Part shown: positions 34,543-43,783 of the stretch, piece after piece | Numbering within the stretch: the stretch's first letter is position 1 | Layout: every line of letters starts with the position of its first letter | Assembly: GCF_003932845.1 (NCBI RefSeq) | Contig: NZ_RQZH01000018.1 | Span: forward strand, 1 to 53,083 | Direction of reading: 5' to 3' | Source: Prevotella sp. OH937_COT-195 | Lineage (GTDB): Bacteria > Bacteroidota > Bacteroidia > Bacteroidales > Bacteroidaceae | Length of the DNA stretch: 53,083 nucleotides | The notes under the pieces: model-generated | Seen by the model: only the letters and a program-made list of their open reading frames with translations | What the model was told of the DNA's origin: nothing | The model's database searches: none | Program-made: the position numbers and the translations under genes

Positions 34543-34743
34543 TAACCCAAATCGGTCATTAGAACCCTCAACCGATTTTGTTCGATTGTTGAGCAGATGT
34601 GCAGCCGTTTAATCGAAGGCGTAGCGGGCTGCGTCGGGATGTAATGGCTGCGCAGATGGCAGCAAGCGGGCTAAAGCAGTCGGGAAGCGTAACGGCAATG
34701 GCAAATCTAAGCAAATGCGGTCTAATGACAGATTTGGGTTTAA
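34543..34743 (+). repeat. MITE-like repeat copy D
   Basis: This copy is about 200 bp long, with the same ends and orientation as copy A (AACCCAAATCGGTCATTAG ... TCTAATGACAGATTTGGGTTT). It ends 34 nt from the MBOAT stop codon. As with copies A to C, it lies close to the 3' end of a gene. Confidence 0.85.
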
Positions 34744-34776
34744 ATGTCGGGAGGCGTACGAATGCGTCGTACGGCA

Positions 34777-36273
34777 TCAGAATTGGAAATATATGAACGG
34801 TTGAATATCGCTCGACTTTACCTGTATCACAATGTATATCACTGCCGTGATGAGTGTTGCCCCCACCATAACGTTGGTCATTGACAGGCGTGCGATGATG
34901 CGACTCTGCCATCTGTCAGGCAGGAAATGACTCACAAATCCGAACAGCATCAACCCGAACACCCAAGGATAACCGCTCACCACCTGCAGGAACAGTTCCG
35001 GATGGAAGTTGCTTACAATCTGTGTAACAATCGTTATGCTTGTTTCCAAGTCGCTGCTGCGGAAGAATATCCAGCAGAAACACACGAAATGAAACGTGAG
35101 TATTACGGCTGCCACCCGTCTCCATCCTCGGCCGGTGTAGCTTTTGTCGTGGTGCAGTATCTCCTGTGAGAAGAACTTGTGAATGCTCAGTGCCAGTCCG
35201 TGCAACGCTCCCCAAAATATGAAGTTCCATGACGCACCGTGCCACAGTCCGCCGAGTAACATTGTAATCGTAAGGTTTAAGTATGTTTTCAGTTTGCCCT
35301 TGCGGTTGCCTCCGAGCGAGATATACAAGTATTGTTTCAACCATGTGGACAGCGAGATGTGCCATCTCCTCCAAAAGTCGGTAACCGACACTGCACGATA
35401 TGGCGCATTGAAGTTCATCGGGAAACGGAATCCGAGCAGCAGTGCTATGCCGATGGCCATGTCGCTGTATCCCGAGAAATCGCAGTAAATCTGTAAAGCA
35501 TAACCGTATATGCCGAGCAATACTTCCAAACCACTGAACATCTCGGGGTGGTCGAATACGCGTTCCACGAAATTTATGCTGATATAATCTGATATGACTG
35601 CTTTCTTGAAGAGTCCTATTATTATAAGGTAAACTCCCATTCCGAACATTCGGCGTGTTACTTGCAGCGGTTTTCTTATCTGCGGAACGAAGTCGCGGGC
35701 TTTCACAATGGGTCCCGCCACGAGTTGGGGGAAGAACGAAACGAAAAACGCATAGTCAAGCAACGAGTCGAGCGGACATATCTCTCGTCGGTATATGTCT
35801 ATTGTGTAACTCAGGCTTTGGAACGTGAAGAAACTTATTCCCACGGGCAAGAATATGTCGAGCGGTTGGAAGTTGTTGTCTATAATCTGCGAGAGCGAAC
35901 CAAGAAAGAAATTGGTATATTTAAAATAAGCGAGCAGCGACAGGTCTATTATCACGCTCAGTGCCACTAGCCAGCCCGTCTTACGCTTGTCGTCAGGGTT
36001 TCGCTCGATTATTTTTCCCATCTGTCTTCCTATCAACCAATCGCTTGCCGTTACCACTGCGAGCAACATGAAATAGATGCCGCTGCTCTTGTAATAGAAG
36101 AAATAGGAGAACAGTGTCACGAAAACCAATCGTGCCATGAGTTTCCTTTGCAGCAACATGTATATGAATGTGAAACCGAGGAACAGCCACAAGAACATTC
36201 CGCTGCTGAAAATCATCGGCTGCTCGGAATCGTATTCCAACACCCGTGCAATATTCTCCATTATCGTCATCAT
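34777..36273 (-). CDS. MBOAT-family O-acyltransferase
   Basis: This 498-residue polytopic membrane protein resembles AlgI/DltB. It would pass acyl (acetyl) groups from the cytoplasm to an extracytoplasmic acceptor. About ten helices are visible. Family motifs are the PVGISFFTFQSLSYTIDIYR stretch, FFPQLVAGPI, DFWRRWHISLSTWLKQYLY and the catalytic-His region GLWHGASWNFIFWGALHG. A downstream Met5 start is possible. It starts 10 nt after an SGNH hydrolase-like gene. Such AlgI/AlgJ-like pairs O-acetylate surface polysaccharide, so the two probably modify a cell-surface glycan; the target is unknown. Confidence 0.93.
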   Translation of the reverse strand: MMTIMENIARVLEYDSEQPMIFSSGMFLWLFLGFTFIYMLLQRKLMARLVFVTLFSYFFYYKSSGIYFMLLAVVTASDWLIGRQMGKIIERNPDDKRKTGWLVALSVIIDLSLLAYFKYTNFFLGSLSQIIDNNFQPLDIFLPVGISFFTFQSLSYTIDIYRREICPLDSLLDYAFFVSFFPQLVAGPIVKARDFVPQIRKPLQVTRRMFGMGVYLIIIGLFKKAVISDYISINFVERVFDHPEMFSGLEVLLGIYGYALQIYCDFSGYSDMAIGIALLLGFRFPMNFNAPYRAVSVTDFWRRWHISLSTWLKQYLYISLGGNRKGKLKTYLNLTITMLLGGLWHGASWNFIFWGALHGLALSIHKFFSQEILHHDKSYTGRGWRRVAAVILTFHFVCFCWIFFRSSDLETSITIVTQIVSNFHPELFLQVVSGYPWVFGLMLFGFVSHFLPDRWQSRIIARLSMTNVMVGATLITAVIYIVIQVKSSDIQPFIYFQF

Positions 36274-36283
36274 TCCGTCCCGA

Positions 36284-37657
36284 TTATTTTCCGGCCATTA
36301 TTCCGTCGAACAATTTCTTTGCAACGTATGCGCCGCCTTTGAAATTGATGTGCGTATAGTCTTTTCCCGCCATTCCCTTCTGTGCCATCTTGCTTATGCC
36401 TCCGTTTCCTCCCATTGCCTCAAACATGTTGAAGAAAGCCACTTTGTTGTCTGCGGCCAGCAGTTGTTGGTATGAGACCAATTCCTCTACTCCTTTCATT
36501 GTTTTTATCTGCCCGCCTACTCGCTGGTCGCGGTCGCTCATGCTGACAATGAGGATGGCAGTGTTCGGATAGCAACGTTTTAGCATATCTATCACTTTTG
36601 TCATTTGTGCCACATAGTTCTGCATTTGCTTTTGGGTACTGCGCGGACTCGTGGCGTTCAGTCCGAACTGTAATACAAGCAGGTCATACGGTCGTTTTTC
36701 CGACATCTCTTTCATCGTATTTTCAGGTATTCCGGCAAGCGAAATTCCCGAACTGCCCCTCATGGCGAAGTTATCCACCACCACACCTTGTTGCGGGTCG
36801 AGTGCCGTTCCATAGAACAACGTCGAAGCGTTTGCACCGCTCACGGTCCATTTTACTTTTGTCATCTGCCCTGCCACCGTTACGCTCTGCACGCCGGACG
36901 ATGCTTCTGCCGAGAACGTTTTCTGTGCTCCGTCGTTCATTGTTGCCGTGATGCTGACAGGGGTCGACGTCTTGAAATATATGCTTGACGTACCCCACGA
37001 GCCGCAATGTTTGTTCCACATCGTGCCGCTAAGCGTCATATACGCCGAGCCTTCCACTGTGAAATATCTCTGTGATATTCCCTGCTTCGAGGCATTGAAC
37101 GACTTACGTTCCATCACGGAATGGCTCGTAAATCCGCTCGTTGCCACTCTCACCGTGGGGCGTGCGCTGTTGGTTGTCTTTCCGCAGTCAACCCATCCCA
37201 CTCCGTTTCCACCAAACTTTTCTTGAAACAATGCTCGCAGGTCGGTTGTCATTATATCGCTCTCTATGAACGAGTCGCCCCAATAGGCTACTCTTACCGG
37301 TCGGTTCATTTTCTGTACGTTTGCCAAAGCCTTGTAGAATGCCGCCATGCCGTGTGCTCCACCTCCCGAATAGTCTATCACGCAGGTGGTTCCCGGCGGA
37401 CAAGGTTTCTTCTTTACAGAAGTATTCTTCGCGTTTCCTTTTGCCTTTTCCGTAACGACCGGTGCTGCCGGTACCACCGGTTTTGCAATAACGTCGCCAC
37501 CGGCATCGCCGTCAATTTCCGGCAACAAGTCGCTGAGTATGTCAACATCTCTCAACTGTGTCCCTGCAAGCGACACTTGTGGCAAGAAATGCAGATAAAC
37601 CAAAATGGTAACTATAATTGCTATAAGAACAAACGTTCTTGCTGGTTCATTGTTCAT
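36284..37657 (-). CDS. SGNH/GDSL-type esterase or acetyltransferase, MBOAT partner
   Basis: This 457-residue protein has one N-terminal membrane anchor (FVLIAIIVTILVYLHFLP, 9-26), a flexible region rich in Pro, Lys and Val (50-95), and a periplasmic SGNH domain. The nucleophile block is YWGDSFIESD (Ser near 128), a glycine-asparagine block lies in LQFGLNATSP, and the catalytic DxxH is GKDYTHINF near the C-terminus. A beta-rich insertion (about 180-290) could bind the glycan. In known pairs the partner takes the acyl group from MBOAT and places it on polysaccharide. It is upstream and co-directional with the MBOAT gene, 10 nt apart. Confidence 0.85.
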   Translation of the reverse strand: MNNEPARTFVLIAIIVTILVYLHFLPQVSLAGTQLRDVDILSDLLPEIDGDAGGDVIAKPVVPAAPVVTEKAKGNAKNTSVKKKPCPPGTTCVIDYSGGGAHGMAAFYKALANVQKMNRPVRVAYWGDSFIESDIMTTDLRALFQEKFGGNGVGWVDCGKTTNSARPTVRVATSGFTSHSVMERKSFNASKQGISQRYFTVEGSAYMTLSGTMWNKHCGSWGTSSIYFKTSTPVSITATMNDGAQKTFSAEASSGVQSVTVAGQMTKVKWTVSGANASTLFYGTALDPQQGVVVDNFAMRGSSGISLAGIPENTMKEMSEKRPYDLLVLQFGLNATSPRSTQKQMQNYVAQMTKVIDMLKRCYPNTAILIVSMSDRDQRVGGQIKTMKGVEELVSYQQLLAADNKVAFFNMFEAMGGNGGISKMAQKGMAGKDYTHINFKGGAYVAKKLFDGIMAGK

Positions 37658-38086
37658 TTTTTAAAAAACATCTATTTGAAATATTCTTTCCTTTTCCGAA
37701 AACTAAGTTGCAAAATTACAACTTTTTTATCAAACAATACTTTGATTTTTAGTTTTTTTGAGCAACAAGACCGAATATTATACTTTTTATCAAGTAAACA
37801 CAATCGGACGAACACACATCATTGCAAGTGTCATCACGTTATCAAAACCATTCTGCGGACTACCGTAATAAACAATTGGCACAGTCTTTTTATCAATACA
37901 TTTTGTTCGAATTAAATTGTAAACAAATAGTTGTTAAAAAATAATTATCCATTCATTGCAAATTTAAAATAATGTATTAATTTTGCAACAAAAATACAGC
38001 CTGTGCCAAACGAGACCGTGTACAACCGCACCTCGACAGGTAAATATTACCATACGGAATAATTATCAAACTAAAATTTTATACCA
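37658..38086. other. Divergent control region between the SGNH and C10 peptidase genes
   Basis: This AT-rich stretch of 429 nt contains a TAATTTTG on the minus strand (37718-37711) for the SGNH gene, without a well-spaced upstream box. It also holds the peptidase promoter on the plus strand. Nothing else was recognised. Confidence 0.5.
37956..37985 (+). promoter_or_regulatory. Promoter of the C10 peptidase gene
   Basis: TTG (37956-37958), 19 nt, then TAATTTTG (37978-37985). The leader would be about 95 nt. Confidence 0.6.
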
Positions 38087-40972
38087 ATGAAAAGAACATT
38101 GCCAATATTGTTACTGTTCCTGACGATACTATCATCGGCAACATTTGCCAAGAAAGTATCACAGACAGAAGCAAGGAAAGTGGCAGAACGTTTCCTGAAC
38201 GCGCGAATGGCGGGGAACGTAAAACTGCAGTCGATTGCCATTCCGCAGAATCTTAATATAAGAAAGTCTCCCCGACCGGGATACGCTCCTTATTATATAT
38301 ATAATTCCGGCAACGGCAATGGATTCGTCATAGTTTCGGGTGACGACGACATCGCAGAAATTCTGGCATACTCCGACGAGGGTTCGTTTGACTTTGAGAA
38401 TGCTCCCGACAACATCGTGGCGTGGATGCAGTTCTATGCCGACATCATAGAGGGAAACATGAAAGAAATACCGACAAATGGGAAATATGCCAAAGAACCG
38501 GGAACACCTGTGGTAAACCCCATCCTTGACAAAATTGAATGGGGACAAGACGCACCTTTCAACGGCATATGTCCTACATACAAAAACGACGAAGGCAAAG
38601 ACGTTAACTACTATGTAGGGTGCGTTGCCACGGCAATGGCACAGATAATGAGATTCCACAAGTATCCAGAACACGGAACGGGGACGTACACCTACAAGTC
38701 TAACGTGGGAAATCTCACAGCCGATTTCGGATCTACCACATACGATTGGAACAACATGCCGGCACGGCTCGAGAAAGAGAATGCCGACGCCGTACAAAAC
38801 AACGCCGTGGCAACGCTGTGCAGTCAACTCGGCGTGTCGGTCAACATGACATACCTTCCCGGCGGAAGCGGAGCATACTCGCAGATGGTAACGGGAGCCA
38901 TGGTGAAATATTTCGGATACGACAAGGGCATGAGTTACAAGGTGCGCGACTATTACAGCACACCTGAATGGATGCAGATGATAAAGACAGAACTCAATGC
39001 CAACCGACCGGTATTTTACAGTGCGTCGAACGAAGACGGACAAGGCGGACACGCTTTCGTGTGCGACGGATACGACTCTAACGATTTCGTGCATATCAAC
39101 TGGGGCTGGTATGGCAAAAGCAACGGATATTTCATGGTAAATGCCATGAATCCGTACGAACTGGGGATTGGCGCGAACGGAGGAGGTTTCAACCTCGGAC
39201 AGGAAATAATAGTGGGCATAAAACCGGCAGAAGAACCGAACCGAAAAGGAGAGTGGCCTGTATATGGAGGCGTACGACTCGCGGTATTCTCATACGGTAC
39301 CAACGATGTAATGTACCAATACATGACATTCGTGGAGAACAACGACACAGAGAATTTCTCGGGAAAGATTGCAGCCGTACTCGAGAAAGACGGGAACATC
39401 GTGAAAGTACTGAAAGAAGGCGACATTAGCATAAGGGGTGTTGACCCGAATGCACAGAACTTGATAGAGGCAGTACAATACAAAATGCAGGACATCCCGG
39501 CAAAAGTGCAAGGAGTGGCCGACGGACAATACCACACGATGTTTGCCTTCAAGGCCGCAGATGCCGACAAATACACCATACTGCGCCATCCCAACGGCCT
39601 GCCGGCTTATGCCGATGTTACCGTTGCCGACGGAACAATGAATGCAACAATCCATACACCCGAGCCCGATGTAACGCTGCTCGAAAAGATTACCCCCGAC
39701 GGAGACCTTTACGCAAAGGGGAGTGGAGCGTTCAGACTAAACCTGAAAAACAACAGCAACGATTTTTATTTGGGTAAGGTAATGCTGAAATTTACATCGA
39801 CAGACAACCCGGAGAAATCATACATGGCAGGAGAACGGGGCGATGTTACAAACCGGGTGTATGACAACAGCGAAAAAATCATCACTCTCATCGTAAATCT
39901 TCCGGCCGACATGCCGCCCGGAACTTATCAGATAACGGCATTCGAAGACAAGCACGAGACCCACCCGTTCAATGACGATGCCGTGGGAAAGACCGTCGTG
40001 GAAGTGAAAGAAGAAGCCACGACACCTGTCATACGACAGACGAAAAACTATGAGTGGATAGGTGCAACGACATACGACCAAACCGTGAAACAAGGCGATA
40101 AGGCTCTCGTGTTGCAAGACGTGAGAAACTACGGAACGGAAGGAAAGGTGGGTATGCTGATGAAACTGGAGAAAGCAGACGACGCAACTACTTCATATCC
40201 ATTCATTCTAATTAACGAGACGTTCAAACAAAGTGAGGCTCGCAACATGAGATACTACAACAGACTCGACGTAGACCCGGGACAGTATAAGATAAAGACA
40301 TACTATATAACCGACAACGGAGAGAAGGCCGTGGAGGGTTTCTTCGAAGACTGCATAATAGATGTGAAAGAGAACCCCGACCTCGTGTTGGAATGCAATG
40401 AATTCACACTGCCCACAGAGATGCAAAAAGACGTAAAAGTACCGTTCAGCGTTACGTTGAAAGCAAACAAGGACTTTACCCGAAAGTTCTATATAAGACT
40501 GCGCCAAATGACCGGCAAGGGAGGAGAAGCCGTACACATCGAGTTCAACCTCAAGATGAAAGCGGGCGAGACGAAGACGATAACAAAGAACTACAAACCG
40601 ACCCTGGCAGAAGGGAAGTACATAATAATAATGGAGACACAGAAAGACAAAACCACTTTCGAGACCGTGGGAAAATACGTCAACTACGGCAAAGTTTACA
40701 GCATAGGCACGGTTTCGGGCATAAACGACATAGAAATGGCGGGCAACAACATCGACATATCGTTCTCCGACAACGGGCACACCGTTACGATAAAACATGC
40801 CGACAACAATCTCCCCGCACCAAATGTCGAAGTGTTCAGTCTGTCGGGCACCAAAGTGCTTTCCGTGCACCCAATCTCGGAAGTGGTGTCACTACCTCTT
40901 TCCTGCGGAGTGTATGTACTGCAAGTAAACACCAGCAAAGGCATCGTGTCAAAGAAATTCGTGGTAAAATAA
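38087..40972 (+). CDS. Secreted C10-family cysteine peptidase with T9SS sorting domain
   Basis: This 961-residue enzyme resembles streptopain, and interpain A and PrtT of oral Bacteroidetes. It has a signal peptide (to about 22), a Spi/C10 prodomain (about 23-130) and a papain-like domain with nucleophile Cys179 (VGCVATAMAQIM) and His322 (GGHAFVCDGYD), followed by HINWGWYG. Several beta-sandwich repeats occupy 390-870. The last 75 residues form a type IX sorting domain ending GVYVLQVNTSKGIVSKKFVVK (last residues KKFVVK). It would be exported by T9SS and anchored or released at the surface, degrading host or dietary protein. Released amino acids, including glutamate, could feed the 7392-16623 pathway (inference). 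Confidence 0.92.
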   Translation: MKRTLPILLLFLTILSSATFAKKVSQTEARKVAERFLNARMAGNVKLQSIAIPQNLNIRKSPRPGYAPYYIYNSGNGNGFVIVSGDDDIAEILAYSDEGSFDFENAPDNIVAWMQFYADIIEGNMKEIPTNGKYAKEPGTPVVNPILDKIEWGQDAPFNGICPTYKNDEGKDVNYYVGCVATAMAQIMRFHKYPEHGTGTYTYKSNVGNLTADFGSTTYDWNNMPARLEKENADAVQNNAVATLCSQLGVSVNMTYLPGGSGAYSQMVTGAMVKYFGYDKGMSYKVRDYYSTPEWMQMIKTELNANRPVFYSASNEDGQGGHAFVCDGYDSNDFVHINWGWYGKSNGYFMVNAMNPYELGIGANGGGFNLGQEIIVGIKPAEEPNRKGEWPVYGGVRLAVFSYGTNDVMYQYMTFVENNDTENFSGKIAAVLEKDGNIVKVLKEGDISIRGVDPNAQNLIEAVQYKMQDIPAKVQGVADGQYHTMFAFKAADADKYTILRHPNGLPAYADVTVADGTMNATIHTPEPDVTLLEKITPDGDLYAKGSGAFRLNLKNNSNDFYLGKVMLKFTSTDNPEKSYMAGERGDVTNRVYDNSEKIITLIVNLPADMPPGTYQITAFEDKHETHPFNDDAVGKTVVEVKEEATTPVIRQTKNYEWIGATTYDQTVKQGDKALVLQDVRNYGTEGKVGMLMKLEKADDATTSYPFILINETFKQSEARNMRYYNRLDVDPGQYKIKTYYITDNGEKAVEGFFEDCIIDVKENPDLVLECNEFTLPTEMQKDVKVPFSVTLKANKDFTRKFYIRLRQMTGKGGEAVHIEFNLKMKAGETKTITKNYKPTLAEGKYIIIMETQKDKTTFETVGKYVNYGKVYSIGTVSGINDIEMAGNNIDISFSDNGHTVTIKHADNNLPAPNVEVFSLSGTKVLSVHPISEVVSLPLSCGVYVLQVNTSKGIVSKKFVVK

Positions 40973-41031
40973 CGAATGAACTATACAATATTTGTTAGCG
41001 ATCCATTTACCCGTTAGTGGTAAACAATAAA

Positions 41032-41119
41032 TTAAAACCGCCGATTTTGGAAAACAATTTCAGCGGTTTTGGTGTGTAATTCCGCCGAAATCACGATGCA
41101 AAACAGGCGTAATCGCTTT
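41032..41119. repeat. 22-nt periodic intergenic repeat, locus 5 (four units)
   Basis: Units start at 41032 (TTAAAACCGCCGA), 41054 (ACAATTTCAGCGG), 41076 (GTAATTCCGCCGA) and 41098 (GCAAAACAGGCGT), each exactly 22 nt apart. It lies 60 nt after the peptidase stop. Confidence 0.75.
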
Positions 41120-41250
41120 TCACCTTTCATTCAACATGTTGTATATAAGATATGGCACGGCATGCTTAACGACAGGTAAAAAACGATGCCATGACGAAAA
41201 AAGACGTAAAGATATTGGAAAGGAGAAAACAAATCAACTTGATACAAACC

Positions 41251-41257
41251 ATATATT
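41251..41257. repeat. Target-site duplication, left
   Basis: ATATATT flanks the left end of the IS982 copy; the same seven bases recur at 42133-42139 immediately outside the right end. Confidence 0.7.
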
Positions 41258-42132
41258 ACGCGAGTTCGGGATAAGAACTCATCATAAAGTTTGGTAATAT
41301 GCGGAAATAGTTGTACCTTTATAGTAATATAAATCAATAAAATACAAACAAAATCTGCCATGATTACCAAGGACAAAGTTTTTCATTTCGTTCAAGAAAA
41401 CTCCGGAAATTTTCTGTATTATTGATGAATTTAACAAGAATTTTAATGCCGAACTTGATAAAAATCTGATTTTGCAATAGTTGGACGGCAACGGCAGACG
41501 GTATCGTAACCATAAAGGTCAAATGTGGGAAAGTGAAATAATGACCATTATGATATGCTGTAATTTCGGCACATACCGAGCTTTCAAGGATTATTATATG
41601 TACTATATCAAAGGTTATTTGAAGCATGATTTTTCCACAGCCGTATTCTGCAATCGCTTCGTGGAACTCATGCCACGGCTGTTCTTCAAGATGATGATGT
41701 TCATGAAACTATATGCTTTCGGCAAATGCACCGGCATAACATTCGTTGCCGGTAACATGATACCCGTTTGCCATAACATAAGACGTTATTTGAATAAGTT
41801 ATATAAAGCAAGGACTGTTCGATATGTCATTCATCAAGGGATACATATTGTGCATTGGATCAAAGAGAACATGAAGAACAAAATAATGCCAATGTGGGAT
41901 GAGATAATGCTTCGGAAAAGGTACATCACAGAGTGAGTGAATGAGTTGCTCAAGAACAAGGCGAACCTCGTTCATTCACGACACAGATCCGTGCATAACT
42001 TCATAATGAATCTGTGCTCGGCACTTACTGCATATTGTTTCTTTGAGAACAAACCAAAAGCATTGCTGGTACATGTGAAAAAACGAGACGGTTAGAACTC
42101 TTTTTTTGATGGATTTTATCCCGAACTCGCGT
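41258..42132 (+). mobile_element. Decayed IS982-family insertion sequence with intact ends
   Basis: The 875-bp element is bounded by the perfect inverted repeats ACGCGAGTTCGGGATAA (41258-41274) and its complement (42116-42132), with a 7-bp duplication ATATATT outside both. Full IS982 elements are about 1 kb, so roughly 150 bp have been lost internally. The transposase begins at ATG 41360, is broken after about 22 codons and again before 41481, and lacks a central stretch (HNIRRYLNKLYKARTVRYVIHQGIHIVHW joins two distant parts; first part ends near NKLYK). The piece 41481-41936 looks open but is only a fragment. Confidence 0.85.
41360..42095 (+). pseudogene. IS982 transposase pseudogene
   Basis: Recognisable blocks are MITKDKV, then SEIMTIMICCNFGTYRAFKD, CNRFVELMPRLFF, FGKCTGITFVAGNMIPVCHN, MKNKIMPMWDEIMLRKRYI, and after a stop NELLKNKANLVHSRHRSVHN and CSALTAYCFFENKPKAL. 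Frameshifts, stop codons and a central deletion remove the function. In VAGNMIP the position of the family's catalytic acidic residue (usually VDSTMIP) is changed, which also argues against activity. Confidence 0.85.
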
Positions 42133-42196
42133 ATATATTGTTGGTTTTGAACATCTGCTTTAAAAAAGATGTTTAACAAAAAATAGCAGGATAATG

Positions 42197-42227
42197 TTGG
42201 TTTCGCTTGCAAAAAGTTGTATTTTTG
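42197..42227 (+). promoter_or_regulatory. Promoter of the tubulin/actin-like cluster
   Basis: TTG (42197-42199), 20 nt, then TATTTTTG (42220-42227). The transcript would begin near 42234, about 19 nt before the ATG at 42253. It lies 58 nt outside the IS982 duplication, so the insertion may have changed upstream control. Confidence 0.6.
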
Positions 42228-42252
42228 CATTTTGAACATGTAACATGTTTTT

Positions 42253-43779
42253 ATGATCACCAAATTAAAAACCATGACAAGAATGTTTTTAAGCATTGCC
42301 GTGGCAGCATCAATGATGCTTGTGCTGACCACGGCATGCAGCGACGGCGGCAAAAAAGAACTGGCCGCGCTCGTGCGCGAACTTGCCGGGGACGATGCCA
42401 CGATAGACAGCGACGACTGGCGGAAGATAGCCGATTTCATGGATGCCAACAAGGCTCACATGAAGGAATTTTATAAAGACGGACGGCTGGACGAAGAAAG
42501 CGTAAAAGAATATGTACGGAAATTGTTCTCAAAAGGGAAAGACTGGAAGAACATAACGTTTTGGGGAAAGGCAGACAAGAAGTTCCTCACGGTGAAATTC
42601 TACCTCGAACGTTCGGGCAGCATGGTGAGTTACGACTCGCCGCAGACCACGGGAGAGTTTAAAAAAGCCATAGTGAAGATGCTCAATTCGCTGCCTTCAG
42701 ACAACAACGACAACATAATTTTCGTGGTAAACGATGCCGTTTACGACTACCCGAAATCGTACAAGGAGTTTATCACGGACAACAACATCTTCAAGACTAC
42801 GGAGGGGATAGGAGACCCGAAATACACCGATTTCGGCGTGATACTGGATTCCATACTCAACAAGAACGAGTCTAACGAGTTGAGTATTCTCGCATCAGAC
42901 ATGATATACTCGACGCGCGAACTCGCCACCGTGAACAAACAGAAGGTGCTTAACGAGGCAGAGGGAGTGGCAAACGCCATATTCAAAGAAAAGGCGCGGC
43001 ACAAGTCGATGCTAATTGTGAAGATGTCGGGCAGTTTTGCCGGGGCGTATTATCCTTACAACTCGCCTTCGAAGGGAACGGAGTACAACGGCATGCGGCC
43101 GTACTACCTGATTATCGTGGGCGACAACGACGACATTGCACGACTGACAAACGACCCGCAGTATGCGGCATTCTCGAAGTTCGACGAACTCGAAGGATTC
43201 GAACACAAATATCTGTTCGATGCGAGCTACGCATACAAGCCGTTCTACACGATAATGCTGCGAGGCAGAGAGAGTCGCGGAGAGTTCCGACCGACCAAAG
43301 GTCAGACCGAGCGCATAACGAGCATAGAGGACGTAAGAGCCGACAGGAACTCTGACGACTTGCAGATAGAGGTGGCAGTAAACCTCGGTTCGATGCTCAT
43401 AGAGAAAGATTATCTCACAAATCCGAAGAACTATTTGGTGCGGAGCGATGACCCGGCAGAGATAAAGTCGATACGTGCCATAGGTGCCGACGACCGCAAC
43501 TCCAACAACAAAAAGTATCTTTACAAGGCAACACACATCATCACACTGAAGATGAACGCCATGAAACAAGATCAGGAAGTGAGCATCAGACTGCTAAACC
43601 GCATGCCCGGATGGATTGCCGAGAGTTCGTCGGAAGACGACACGAACCTTGCCGCTTCCGATTTTTCCACAACCACTTTCGGATTGAAATATCTGTTGCA
43701 GGGCATCTATGACAGTTACCGCAAATTGTCTGACGGCGAGCCATACTACTTTGACTTGAAACTTAAAATGAAAAGATAA
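42253..43779 (+). CDS. vWA-like lipoprotein, first gene of the tubulin/actin-like cluster
   Basis: This 508-residue lipoprotein has signal and lipobox LTTAC (lipid Cys29). After a helical segment (30-105), a von Willebrand A-like domain follows. A metal-site pattern can be read as ERSGSM (119-124) where DxSxS is usual, Thr192 (YTDFG) and Asp216 (ASDMIYS). The first Asp is thus replaced by Glu119, which could still bind metal. The C-terminal 200 residues are beta-rich and unassigned (SIRLLNRMPGW near the end). It would face the periplasm or the cell surface. The stop is 4 nt before the next gene. I know of no named family for the whole protein. Confidence 0.75.
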   Translation: MITKLKTMTRMFLSIAVAASMMLVLTTACSDGGKKELAALVRELAGDDATIDSDDWRKIADFMDANKAHMKEFYKDGRLDEESVKEYVRKLFSKGKDWKNITFWGKADKKFLTVKFYLERSGSMVSYDSPQTTGEFKKAIVKMLNSLPSDNNDNIIFVVNDAVYDYPKSYKEFITDNNIFKTTEGIGDPKYTDFGVILDSILNKNESNELSILASDMIYSTRELATVNKQKVLNEAEGVANAIFKEKARHKSMLIVKMSGSFAGAYYPYNSPSKGTEYNGMRPYYLIIVGDNDDIARLTNDPQYAAFSKFDELEGFEHKYLFDASYAYKPFYTIMLRGRESRGEFRPTKGQTERITSIEDVRADRNSDDLQIEVAVNLGSMLIEKDYLTNPKNYLVRSDDPAEIKSIRAIGADDRNSNNKKYLYKATHIITLKMNAMKQDQEVSIRLLNRMPGWIAESSSEDDTNLAASDFSTTTFGLKYLLQGIYDSYRKLSDGEPYYFDLKLKMKR

Positions 43780-43783
43780 AGAG

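Noticed and set aside
41481..41936. Open frame of 151 codons inside the IS982 copy
   Set aside because: It corresponds only to a middle part of the transposase joined across a deletion; start and end of the protein are out of frame.
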